From Bacteroidota bacterium (GTDB lineage Bacteria > Bacteroidota > Bacteroidia > Flavobacteriales > Flavobacteriaceae), in the NCBI GenBank assembly GCA_023434025.1, contig JAEYTL010000019.1, positions 1-44,135 of the forward strand: 44,135 nt of DNA, in the 5' to 3' direction. Position numbers and translations under genes: made by a program. Numbering within the stretch: position 1 is the stretch's first letter; each line of letters opens with the position of its first letter. The notes under the pieces were generated by a model that saw only the letters and a program-made list of their open reading frames with translations, made no database searches and had not been told where the DNA came from. This document shows, one piece after another, positions 7,038 through 14,664 of this stretch.

Positions 7038-9422
7038 ATGAAAAAAAATTACATTTCTTTACTAAATTCCATTATTGTTCTGGGAATTATAGGGTTCATT
7101 TTCTACCGGATGATGCCTTCCGATTATTCAAAAGGTAACCTCCCGCTTTCAGAATTTTCTACTGAAAGAGCTTTGAAACATATTGAAAAAATTTCCAGGG
7201 AGCCACATTATGTTGGTTCGCCTTATCATCAAAATGTTATTAACTACTTAGAAAATGAATTAAAAAAGTTAAGACTTTCTCCTCAAATTCAAAAAAGTAC
7301 TATTCTTAGTAAATGGAATAATTTAGTTGAAACGCAAAATGTAATAGCCAAAATAAAAGGTTTCGATTCCTCAAAATCACTTTTGTTACTCACACATTTT
7401 GACAGTGCTCCGCATACCAAATCCTATGGAGCCAGTGATGATGCCAACGGTTTAGGCGTAATTTTAGAAGGGATAAGAACCTATCTGCATACCAACAAGA
7501 CACCTAAAAACGATATTATCATTGTGTTTTCCGATGCGGAAGAACTGGGTTTAAATGGTGCCTATGCCTTTGCTTCCGAGCATCCTTGGGCAAAAGAAGT
7601 GGGTTTAGTCATCAATTTTGAAGCTCGTGGCACAGCCGGTCCATCCATGATGCTGGCCGAAATCAATGGCGGAAATGCCAATATGATCAAAACATTCAGC
7701 GAAGCCAATCCAAAATACCCGGTTTCCAATTCATTGATGTACAGTATCTATAAAATGCTGCCCAACGATACTGATTTAACCGCTTTTCGTGAAAAAGCGG
7801 ATATCCCGGGGTTTAATTTTGCCTTTATCGACGATCATTTTGATTATCATACTGTTCAGGACAATTTTGAAAACATCACACCGGAATCCATTGAACATCA
7901 GGCGACCTATCTGATGCCGTTGCTGAGTTTTTATGCCAATGCCGATTTGAGCGACCTGAAAACCGAGACTGACCACGTTTATTTCAGTTCTCCGATTGGT
8001 TTTTTCCATTATCCCTTTTCATGGAATTTTACACTTTTGATTATTGGTTTTATTCTCTTCCTTGCAGTAGTAATCATTGGTTTAGGAAAACATTTATTGG
8101 ATTTTAAAGAAATTATACGGGGTTTTGCTCCGCTGTTTTTATCAGTCATTGTTGTTGGATTGGTTACTTTTTTTGGCTGGGAAATGATTCAGTCGCTTTA
8201 TCCGCAATACCAGGACATGCTTCACGGATTCACCTATAACGGACATAGTTATATGGCAGCATTCGCATTGCTTGCAACAGCCATTTGTTTTTGGGTATAT
8301 GCTAAATTTACAAAAAGCAAACTGGTTCCAAGTCATTTTGTAGCTCCCTTATTTTTATGGTTTGTTGTGAATCTTTTGATTTGTATCTACCTGAAAGGAG
8401 CTTCGTTTTTTATTATTCCCGCCTATTTTGGTGTTTTTACACTTGCTTATTTTGTATTCAAAGAAAAATCAAATCCGTTTATCAATGTAGCCTTTAGCAT
8501 ACCGGCTTTGATGATTTTGGTTCCGTTTATTTATCTTTTTCCGATAGGTTTAGGCTTAAAAATGTTAGCAGGGAGTGCTGTTTTAGTAACACTCACATTT
8601 ACGCTGTTGCTACCCGTTTTTGGCAACTATGCCAAAAAAGCAAATTGGGGTACGCTTTTATTCATTATTGCCATTGGTTTTTTTATTAAAGCTCATTTTG
8701 ACAGTAAATTTGAAAAAGGAAAAGGCAAGCCCAACAGTTTGCTCTATGTTTACGATGCTGACAAAGATATTGCCAATTGGGCAACTTATGATAAAGTACT
8801 AGACAGTTGGACCAAGAATTATTTAGGCGAAAAACCTAATTTAGACAACAGCCTGAACCAACACGGATTAGCGAGCAAATATAATTCCGGATACAGCTTT
8901 TCGGCTGAAGCTCCTAAAAAAAGCATTGCGAAACCTGGTTTTACCTTTTTGCGTGACACGGTGGTAGGCAATCAGCGGGCAGTCACGATTCAAATTGATG
9001 CCAACCGAAACGTAAACCGTATAGATGTTTTTGCCCCTGAAAAATTAAAATTCCACCATTTGAAAGCTAATGGTATAAAAAATATTAATCAGGAAGGAAG
9101 TTATTTTAAACGAAAAAAATCGAACCTGTTGAATTATTATCCCATCAACAACAAGCCTTTGACGTTGAGTTTTCAAATTCATAAAGACGATGAGCTGGAA
9201 TTAGACATTATGGTCTCTTCCTTTGATCTGTTGGAAAATCCGCAGTTCAGTATTCCTAAACGGCCGGATGCTTTTATTCCAATGCCTTTTGTGTTAAATG
9301 ATGCGATTGTAGTGAAGAAAAAACTTCAGAAAAACAACGTAAAAACATTTAAAATGAAAGAAAGTGTGGCAACCGAAATAGATTCCTTAATCACTCAAAA
9401 AGACAGTCTTGAAACAAATTAG
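7038..9422 (+). CDS. membrane-bound M28-family metallopeptidase
   Basis: 794 residues. An N-terminal membrane anchor (about 7-25) is followed by an M28 aminopeptidase domain (about 40-300) with all expected zinc ligands: H120, D134, E169, E195 and H271. The catalytic base is E168 in DAEELG. Several hydrophobic segments follow between about residues 330 and 565 (for example FTLLIIGFILFLAVVIIGLG), then a C-terminal soluble domain of about 220 residues. The arrangement matches the vacuolar membrane protease-like branch (Pff1-like) found in bacteria and fungi. The protease domain would lie outside the cytoplasm and cleave N-terminal residues from peptides. The downstream epimerase-like gene overlaps its last 14 bases, which indicates cotranscription. 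Confidence 0.9.
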   Translation: MKKNYISLLNSIIVLGIIGFIFYRMMPSDYSKGNLPLSEFSTERALKHIEKISREPHYVGSPYHQNVINYLENELKKLRLSPQIQKSTILSKWNNLVETQNVIAKIKGFDSSKSLLLLTHFDSAPHTKSYGASDDANGLGVILEGIRTYLHTNKTPKNDIIIVFSDAEELGLNGAYAFASEHPWAKEVGLVINFEARGTAGPSMMLAEINGGNANMIKTFSEANPKYPVSNSLMYSIYKMLPNDTDLTAFREKADIPGFNFAFIDDHFDYHTVQDNFENITPESIEHQATYLMPLLSFYANADLSDLKTETDHVYFSSPIGFFHYPFSWNFTLLIIGFILFLAVVIIGLGKHLLDFKEIIRGFAPLFLSVIVVGLVTFFGWEMIQSLYPQYQDMLHGFTYNGHSYMAAFALLATAICFWVYAKFTKSKLVPSHFVAPLFLWFVVNLLICIYLKGASFFIIPAYFGVFTLAYFVFKEKSNPFINVAFSIPALMILVPFIYLFPIGLGLKMLAGSAVLVTLTFTLLLPVFGNYAKKANWGTLLFIIAIGFFIKAHFDSKFEKGKGKPNSLLYVYDADKDIANWATYDKVLDSWTKNYLGEKPNLDNSLNQHGLASKYNSGYSFSAEAPKKSIAKPGFTFLRDTVVGNQRAVTIQIDANRNVNRIDVFAPEKLKFHHLKANGIKNINQEGSYFKRKKSNLLNYYPINNKPLTLSFQIHKDDELELDIMVSSFDLLENPQFSIPKRPDAFIPMPFVLNDAIVVKKKLQKNNVKTFKMKESVATEIDSLITQKDSLETN

Positions 9423-10209
9423 CATTTTAGGCTGCGGCTGGTTAGGATTTCCGCTGGCGAAACAATTGGTCAAAAAAGGATATTCCGTAAAAGGGTCAAC
9501 CACAACCGGATCAAAATTAGAATTACTTGAAAAAGAAGGTATTTCCCCTTTTCTGATTTCGCTTAAAGCGGATGGAATTCAAGATGATACAGTTCCTTTT
9601 TTGGAAAATTCCGAACTGTTGATTATCAATATTCCACCCGGATTAGGCCGCAATCCGGATGAGCGTTTTGCAACCAAAATGGAACGTTTTATTCCGTTTA
9701 TCGAAAAATCATCGGTTAAAAAAGTGATTTTTGTGAGTTCAACCTCCGTCTATGCCGATGAAAATAACCTTGTAACCGAAGAAACCTTTCCAAAACCGGA
9801 AACGGAAAGCGGAAAACAACTGGTTGTTGTTGAAAAATTATTTTCAGAAAATAAAAATTTTCAAACCACCATTCTCCGTTTTGGTGGCTTAATTGACGAA
9901 AACCGTCATCCGGTGAAATTTTTAGCCGGAAAACGCACCGTAAAAAATCCGGAAGCCCCCATTAACTTAATTCATCATTCGGACTGTATAAAAATCATTC
10001 TAAAAGTCATTGAAAAAAAAGCGTGGAATACGGTTTTTAATGCCGTCGCTCCGTTTCATCCCACCCGAAAAAAATATTATACAGAAAAGGCATTAGAATT
10101 CGGTTTAGTTCCGCCTCAATTTGATGAAAATCAGTCTTCTGTCGGAAAAACGGTTTCTTCAGATAAATTGATACGTCTTTTAAACTATCAATTTAAAAAA
10201 TTAGGTTAA
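9409..10209 (+). CDS. NAD(P)-binding epimerase/dehydratase-like protein
   Basis: 266 residues with an N-terminal Rossmann fold: ILGCGWLGFPLAKQL gives the GxGxxG dinucleotide loop at residues 8-13. The strand-turn VIFVSSTSVY (about 105-115) is typical of NAD-dependent epimerase/dehydratase proteins of the YeeZ-like group. The usual YxxxK is not obvious, so the reaction is uncertain. The start is a TTG inside the preceding gene (14-base overlap). The first in-frame ATG lies far downstream and would remove the nucleotide-binding loop, so TTG is the likely true start and the two genes are probably translationally coupled. Confidence 0.85.
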   Translation: MKQISILGCGWLGFPLAKQLVKKGYSVKGSTTTGSKLELLEKEGISPFLISLKADGIQDDTVPFLENSELLIINIPPGLGRNPDERFATKMERFIPFIEKSSVKKVIFVSSTSVYADENNLVTEETFPKPETESGKQLVVVEKLFSENKNFQTTILRFGGLIDENRHPVKFLAGKRTVKNPEAPINLIHHSDCIKIILKVIEKKAWNTVFNAVAPFHPTRKKYYTEKALEFGLVPPQFDENQSSVGKTVSSDKLIRLLNYQFKKLG

Positions 10210-10212
10210 ATT

Positions 10213-10220
10213 TACCTTTG
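10213..10220 (+). promoter_or_regulatory. -7 promoter element for gpsA
   Basis: TACCTTTG matches TAnnTTTG exactly and lies 17 bases before the gpsA ATG, just after the stop of the preceding gene. A -33 TTG is not evident. Confidence 0.6.
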
Positions 10221-10237
10221 CAAACTAAACAATCAAA

Positions 10238-11233
10238 ATGAACAATTCTCCTAAATTTGCAGTCATTGGCGGCGGAAGCTGGGCTACGGCCATCGCAAAA
10301 ATGCTGTGCGTTAACCAATCTGAAATTTGTTGGTACATGCGGAATCAGAATGCGATTGACCATCTGAAAACTGAAAAACACAACCCGAATTACCTGAGTT
10401 CCGTTGAATTTGATGTTAAAAAGCTCAAACTAACCACCGATATTAACGAAGCGGTTGCCTATGCTGATATCCTTATTTTTGCTATTCCTTCCGCTTTTTT
10501 AAACACAGAGCTGAAAAAACTAACGGAATCATTAGCTGATAAGATAATATTTTCTGCAATCAAAGGAATTGTTCCCGAAACGTTTTTAATTGTGGGGGAA
10601 CATTTTCATAAGACGTATGATATTCCGTATGAAAATATTGGTGTAATTACGGGGCCCTGTCATGCAGAAGAAGTGGCATTAGAACGTCTTTCTTATTTAA
10701 CAATTGCCTGTTCCGATGCTTCCAAAGCCCGAATTGTTGCCAAAAACTTAAACAGCAATTACATCAAAACCAAAATTTCAGACGACATTATCGGAACGGA
10801 ATATGCTGCCATGCTGAAAAATATTTATGCCATTGCAGCCGGAATGGCTCACGGTTTAGGCTATGGTGATAATTTCCAGGCCTTGTTGATGAGTAACGCT
10901 GTTCGGGAAATGAAAAAGTTTATCCGGAAAGTTCATAAAATGAAACGAAACATCAACGATTCTGCCTATTTGGGTGATTTACTGGTTACGGGCTATTCTG
11001 TTTTTTCGCGAAACAGGATGTTCGGAAACATGATTGGAAAAGGTTATACCGTGAAAAGTGCCATGATGGAAATGAGCATGGTGGCAGAAGGATATTATGC
11101 CGTTAAGAGTGCCTATAAACTCAACCAGGACTACAAAGCCAAAACCCCTATTATTGATGCGGTTTATGAGATTTTATACGAAGGAAAAGACCCTAAAAAT
11201 ACGTTTAAAAAATTAACGGATAAGTTGGATTAG
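10238..11233 (+). CDS. gpsA: NAD(P)H-dependent glycerol-3-phosphate dehydrogenase
   Basis: 331 residues, the normal family length. The N-terminal Rossmann loop is VIGGGSWATAIAKML (residues 9-23). The family hallmarks FSAIKGIVPET and TGPCHAEEVALE follow. The helical domain contains the catalytic lysine K194 in AAMLKNIYAIAAGM, and the GLGYGDNFQALL segment follows it. The enzyme reduces dihydroxyacetone phosphate to sn-glycerol-3-phosphate, the backbone for phospholipid synthesis. It has its own -7 element at 10213-10220 and no downstream partner, because the next gene is convergent. Confidence 0.96.
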   Translation: MNNSPKFAVIGGGSWATAIAKMLCVNQSEICWYMRNQNAIDHLKTEKHNPNYLSSVEFDVKKLKLTTDINEAVAYADILIFAIPSAFLNTELKKLTESLADKIIFSAIKGIVPETFLIVGEHFHKTYDIPYENIGVITGPCHAEEVALERLSYLTIACSDASKARIVAKNLNSNYIKTKISDDIIGTEYAAMLKNIYAIAAGMAHGLGYGDNFQALLMSNAVREMKKFIRKVHKMKRNINDSAYLGDLLVTGYSVFSRNRMFGNMIGKGYTVKSAMMEMSMVAEGYYAVKSAYKLNQDYKAKTPIIDAVYEILYEGKDPKNTFKKLTDKLD

Positions 11234-11329
11234 AATTGAGCAGGAGTTTAATGCTCGGAATCTTATTGTTCTTTATGTGATTTCTCCCGTTGGTCGAAAT
11301 CATGCATTACCCTATTCAAAAGTATAAAA

Positions 11330-11737
11330 TTACTTCACCACCACCCCATTCTTAAACAAAACCGGCACTTCTTCCGTAGCCCTTTCGTTGATGGTATTGG
11401 TTCTGAAAGTAAATTTTTTGTCATACAGGGTATTTCCGACGAAGTAGGTCACCATGAACTCATTGTTCAACACCAGAACACTGGCTTCAATCATTTCTAT
11501 CTTTACGGCAGATACCGGAGGAATTTCCATAAAAGCATGACGTAAAAGGGATGTTTTTTTCATTTCGCCATCAATCGTTCCAAACGCCTTTGAGACCACC
11601 ATCACGCTGTCTAATTTGAAGTCGCTGTCATTAATGAGATAGACATTCCAGACATTGTCCATAAAGTCGTCATTCCACTCCTGAATGGCGGCTAAAAAGA
11701 TATTTTCTACTTTGGGGATGATTATATCGGATTTCAT
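11330..11737 (-). CDS. conserved protein of unknown function
   Basis: 135 residues, no signal peptide, no membrane segment and no motif I recognise. The sequence alternates beta-strand-like stretches (VWNVYLINDSDFKLDSVMVV, FMVTYFVGNTLYDKKFTF) and looks like a small compact beta-sandwich of about 120 residues. Its position directly downstream of pheS on the same strand, separated only by a palindromic repeat, suggests read-through from pheS, but nothing links it to translation directly. Confidence 0.7.
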   Translation of the reverse strand: MKSDIIIPKVENIFLAAIQEWNDDFMDNVWNVYLINDSDFKLDSVMVVSKAFGTIDGEMKKTSLLRHAFMEIPPVSAVKIEMIEASVLVLNNEFMVTYFVGNTLYDKKFTFRTNTINERATEEVPVLFKNGVVVK

Positions 11738-11746
11738 GGAGATTTT

Positions 11747-11779
11747 AAACCTGACAGGTTTCGGAAACCTATCAGGTTT
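11747..11779. repeat. 33-bp palindromic repeat (REP-like)
   Basis: AAACCTGACAGGTTT and AAACCTATCAGGTTT flank CGG. Each half is itself close to palindromic and the two halves pair with each other, giving two alternative hairpins. This form resembles short dispersed palindromes of flavobacterial genomes. It sits between pheS and the next gene and could also attenuate read-through. Confidence 0.6.
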
Positions 11780-11788
11780 AACGTTGAT

Positions 11789-12808
11789 TTATATACTTGT
11801 TTTAAATTGCTCTAAAAAACGAACATCATTTTCATAAAACATGCGGATATCACCTATTTGATACAATAACATGGCAATGCGTTCGATTCCCATACCAAAA
11901 GCAAAACCGTTATACTCATCCGGATTGATGCCGCAATTTTTCAACACATTCGGGTCAACCATTCCGCAACCCATGATTTCCAACCAGCCGGTTCCTTTGG
12001 TGATGCGGTAATCGGTTTCCGTTTTTAATCCCCAATAAATATCTACCTCAGCACTGGGTTCGGTAAAAGGAAAATAAGAAGGCCGCAAACGAATTTTCGA
12101 TTTCCCGAACATTTCTTTGGTGAAGTATAAAAGTGTCTGCTTCAGATCGGCAAACGAAACATCTTTGTCGATATACAATCCTTCCACCTGATGGAAAATG
12201 CAATGCGAACGCGAAGAAACGGCTTCATTACGGAAAACCCTTCCCGGAGAAATTGTTCGGATCGGTGGTTTGTTGTTTTCCATATATCGCACCTGCACTG
12301 ATGAAGTATGTGTACGCAGCAATACATCAGGGTTGGTTTGAATAAAAAACGTATCCTGCATATCTCTGGCCGGATGATATTCCGGAAGGTTTAAGGCTGT
12401 GAAATTATGCCAGTCGTCTTCAATTTCCGGGCCTTCCGAAACATTGAAACCGATATTGGAAAAGATATCAATGATTTGATTTTTCACTAACGAAATCGGA
12501 TGACGTGATCCAATCGGGAAAGGTTCTCCCGGACGGGTTAAATCGCCAAAAACACCCACCGATTCTTCGTTGCTTTCCAACATTTCCTGAATGGATTTTA
12601 CTTTTTCTTCGGCCGTGTTTTTCAACGTATTGATAACCTGACCAAACTCTTTTTTCTGCTCGTTGGGAACATTTTTAAATTCGGCAAACAAGTCTTTCAA
12701 CAACCCTTTGCTTCCTAAAAACTTAATCCGGAATTGTTCCAGGGTTTCTTTGTTATCGGTCTGAAAAGCTTGTGCTTCGGCAATGTATTCTTTAATCTTG
12801 TCTGTCAT
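11789..12808 (-). CDS. pheS: phenylalanyl-tRNA synthetase alpha subunit
   Basis: 339 residues, the usual length for the catalytic alpha subunit of the heterotetrameric class II PheRS. The N-terminal coiled coil (about 1-90) is followed by the catalytic core. It shows the EGPEIEDDWHNFTALNLPEY stretch after motif 1, HQVEGLYIDKDVSF (motif 2) and GFAFGMGIERIAMLLYQIGD (motif 3). Its partner pheT is not in the window, so the two subunits are encoded apart, as in many Bacteroidetes. A -7 promoter motif lies about 20 bases upstream of the ATG. Confidence 0.96.
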   Translation of the reverse strand: MTDKIKEYIAEAQAFQTDNKETLEQFRIKFLGSKGLLKDLFAEFKNVPNEQKKEFGQVINTLKNTAEEKVKSIQEMLESNEESVGVFGDLTRPGEPFPIGSRHPISLVKNQIIDIFSNIGFNVSEGPEIEDDWHNFTALNLPEYHPARDMQDTFFIQTNPDVLLRTHTSSVQVRYMENNKPPIRTISPGRVFRNEAVSSRSHCIFHQVEGLYIDKDVSFADLKQTLLYFTKEMFGKSKIRLRPSYFPFTEPSAEVDIYWGLKTETDYRITKGTGWLEIMGCGMVDPNVLKNCGINPDEYNGFAFGMGIERIAMLLYQIGDIRMFYENDVRFLEQFKTSI

Positions 12809-12827
12809 CGTTGGTGCATTGAAGGTG

Positions 12828-12835
12828 CAAATTTA
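12828..12835 (-). promoter_or_regulatory. -7 promoter element for pheS
   Basis: On the minus strand this reads TAAATTTG, an exact TAnnTTTG match followed by CACC. It lies 19 bases upstream of the pheS ATG. No PheS leader peptide or T-box-like structure is visible. Confidence 0.55.
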
Positions 12836-12854
12836 AGGAAATTTTTATTGATAG

Positions 12855-12874
12855 GGACAAGTCGTGACTTGTCC
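12855..12874. repeat. 20-bp palindrome, GGACAAGTC arms
   Basis: GGACAAGTC (12855-12863) and GACTTGTCC (12866-12874) are perfect inverted arms around GT. There is no T run, so it is a poor terminator. It resembles short palindromes that recur between genes in flavobacteria. It separates pheS from the 3' end of the next gene upstream. Confidence 0.55.
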
Positions 12875-12893
12875 GTATGTAAAATAGATAGAA

Positions 12894-13250
12894 TTAATTA
12901 ATCAACTCCCTCTCCAAAAAATAATGTACAATCGCCTCTTTCATCAAAACGGCCTGTTCGCCGGCTTTTAAGGGCGGAAGCTCTTCTTTTACTTTGTAAT
13001 GCGGCCAACCGTCGTTATCAAAAAAATCAAATTCGTAATAGCCGTATGGTTCCAGCAAACGACAAATGGCAATGTGCATCAAATTGATTTTCTCATCTTT
13101 TTTAAAGGTTTGTTTTACTTTGCCCAGCTCCTGCACGCCAATAAGATAAATGATGGCATCGAGGTCGAGTTCATCGCCGTCGGCAAATTGATTGGACAGT
13201 ATCTTGACAACGTTTTCCCAACGTTCTTTTAATTGTGTATCTCTTGACAT
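12894..13250 (-). CDS. conserved small protein of unknown function
   Basis: 118 residues, acidic and mostly helical, without signal peptide or membrane segment. The middle (LDLDAIIYLIGVQELGKVKQ) and the aromatic patch GYYEFDFFDNDGWPHYK stand out. I believe it is a conserved flavobacterial protein, but I know no function. An exact -7 element (TATCTTTG on the minus strand, 13313-13320) lies about 63 bases upstream. The leader between the two contains a short purine-rich repeat of the unit GGAAGATGGAA. Confidence 0.75.
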   Translation of the reverse strand: MSRDTQLKERWENVVKILSNQFADGDELDLDAIIYLIGVQELGKVKQTFKKDEKINLMHIAICRLLEPYGYYEFDFFDNDGWPHYKVKEELPPLKAGEQAVLMKEAIVHYFLERELIN

Positions 13251-13312
13251 GATGGAAGATGGAAGCGGGAAGATGGAATAATAATTTCTGCCATCAATCC
13301 CATTTTTTTTTA

Positions 13313-13320
13313 CAAAGATA
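13313..13320 (-). promoter_or_regulatory. -7 promoter element for the 118-residue protein gene
   Basis: TATCTTTG on the minus strand is an exact TAnnTTTG match. It is divergent from the CvpA-family gene, whose own -7 element lies at 13387-13394. Confidence 0.55.
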
Positions 13321-13334
13321 AGTTTTTAGTTTAA

Positions 13335-13373
13335 AACCATTAAGGTATTAAGAAGCATTAAGGCTTAATGGTT
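13335..13373. repeat. inverted repeat with TTAAG direct repeats
   Basis: AACCATTAAG (13335-13344) pairs with CTTAATGGTT (13364-13373). The loop contains further ATTAAG units, including the inner palindrome CATTAAGGCTTAATG (13356-13370). It lies between two divergent -7 elements and could be a regulator site or a dispersed repeat. Confidence 0.5.
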
Positions 13374-13386
13374 CAAGAAAATCTGT

Positions 13387-13394
13387 TATTTTTG
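13387..13394 (+). promoter_or_regulatory. -7 promoter element for the CvpA-family gene
   Basis: TATTTTTG matches TAnnTTTG and lies 14 bases before the ATG at 13409, so the leader is very short. Confidence 0.55.
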
Positions 13395-13408
13395 TTTAAA
13401 AAGAAAAA

Positions 13409-13927
13409 ATGGATATTGTTGTTGGAATTTTATTAATTATTGGATTGTATCAAGGCATCAAAAACGGTTTGTTTGTTGAAATTGCTTCTGTCATTTCGTT
13501 TGTTTTAGGTGTTTTTCTTGCGATTAAATTCTCCTATTTGGTGAAAGGTTTTTTAGAAGGTTTTGTAAGTTGGAATCCGCAAACGATTCAAATTACAGCT
13601 TTCGTACTAACCTTAATTTTGGTGGTAATTGGCGTTCACTTCTTAGCCAGAACCTTTACAAAAATTGCTGATTTTGCTTTTCTTGGTTGGGCAAATAAAC
13701 TGGCAGGTGGAATTTTCAGCGTTTTAAAAACCGCTTTGTTAATTGGTATCGTGCTGAATTTAGTTCAAAAAATAAACGCAGATAATCAATTGATTTCTCA
13801 AGAAAAACAAGACAAATCTATTTTTTACAGACCCATTTTAGATACCACTGCGTTTATGATGCCGATGGTTACGAAGTGGATTGACGATGTGAAAAAAGTA
13901 TATGAGGAGACTACTTCAACTCCTTAA
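13409..13927 (+). CDS. CvpA family membrane protein
   Basis: 172 residues with four hydrophobic segments (about 3-20, 25-45, 60-82, 98-118) and the N-terminal signature D-I-V-V-G-I-L-L-I-I-G-L-Y-Q-G-I-K-N-G seen in CvpA-type inner-membrane proteins. The name comes from a role in colicin V production in Escherichia coli; the molecular function is unsettled, with reported links to envelope stress. Here it is a single gene with its own promoter. Its last 17 bases overlap the end of the convergent batE gene, so there is no terminator between them. Confidence 0.85.
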   Translation: MDIVVGILLIIGLYQGIKNGLFVEIASVISFVLGVFLAIKFSYLVKGFLEGFVSWNPQTIQITAFVLTLILVVIGVHFLARTFTKIADFAFLGWANKLAGGIFSVLKTALLIGIVLNLVQKINADNQLISQEKQDKSIFYRPILDTTAFMMPMVTKWIDDVKKVYEETTSTP

Positions 13928-14654
13928 TGGTTTCGCTCAAAATCCAGCCTTCTGTTTCGTCCGTTAGTTCTATTTTTTTCCACTTGTCCACTGTTTCAAG
14001 TACAAAAACTTTGGTTCCTTCGTGAAGTATAAAGGCATCAGTAGCGTTTTCACGTGGTTCATTTTTTACCGGAACTACATCGGCAAAAACAATAGCGGGA
14101 CGTTCGGTTTGGTACAATTTTTTTTCAAAGACAGCGGCTCCTGCAGTTGCTACAATAAAAAACGGTATAATAAACATTCCTAAAAAGAAAATGCGTTTGG
14201 TTAAACTCGTTTGCGAAAAATAATAGCCCATAAAAAACAAGAGAAACAAAAAGGCCAATCCCACCGAAATATAGCCCCAGGTATTGTAATGAACCAATCC
14301 GGTAAACTTTCGCAACGCCCGTTCAAAACCTACCTTTTCGATGGTTTTAATATCGTCAATCGTGCTGTTCCGGGCAAATTTTAAGTTGTTTTGAATGTCT
14401 TTGTCATTCGGACTTATCAATAAGGCTTTTTCATAATAATAAATCGCCGGTGCAATTTGATTCAGTTTATAATAGCTATTTGCCAGGTTAAAATACAAAT
14501 CACACGACTCTTTTTTGCCTTTTAAAATACTTTCATATGCAGCAACTGCTTCCTGATAATTTCCTTTCCGATAATATTCGTTTCCTTTATCAAAAACACT
14601 CTGAGCCCAAAAAGCCTGGGTTAATAAGAGTAAAAAATAAATGCTATTCTTCAT
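13911..14654 (-). CDS. batE: BatE, TPR and SH3 domain membrane protein
   Basis: 247 residues. A signal peptide (about 1-17) is followed by TPR units (about 18-110), including the hallmark AIYYYEKALLISPNDKDIQNN. Two membrane segments follow (about 130-150 and 158-178). A C-terminal SH3-like beta domain (about 187-245) contains ENATDAFILHEGTKV and WILSETIKELK. This is the standard BatE layout. It is the last gene of the Bat operon, which supports aerotolerance in Bacteroides and envelope or stress functions elsewhere. The TPR part would hold partner Bat proteins on the periplasmic side. batD lies 10 bases upstream. Confidence 0.93.
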   Translation of the reverse strand: MKNSIYFLLLLTQAFWAQSVFDKGNEYYRKGNYQEAVAAYESILKGKKESCDLYFNLANSYYKLNQIAPAIYYYEKALLISPNDKDIQNNLKFARNSTIDDIKTIEKVGFERALRKFTGLVHYNTWGYISVGLAFLFLLFFMGYYFSQTSLTKRIFFLGMFIIPFFIVATAGAAVFEKKLYQTERPAIVFADVVPVKNEPRENATDAFILHEGTKVFVLETVDKWKKIELTDETEGWILSETIKELK

Positions 14655-14664
14655 GGTTTTGATG

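Noticed and set aside
11238..11256. GAGCA / TGCTC stem after gpsA as a terminator
   Set aside because: Only five base pairs with no T run; too weak to call.
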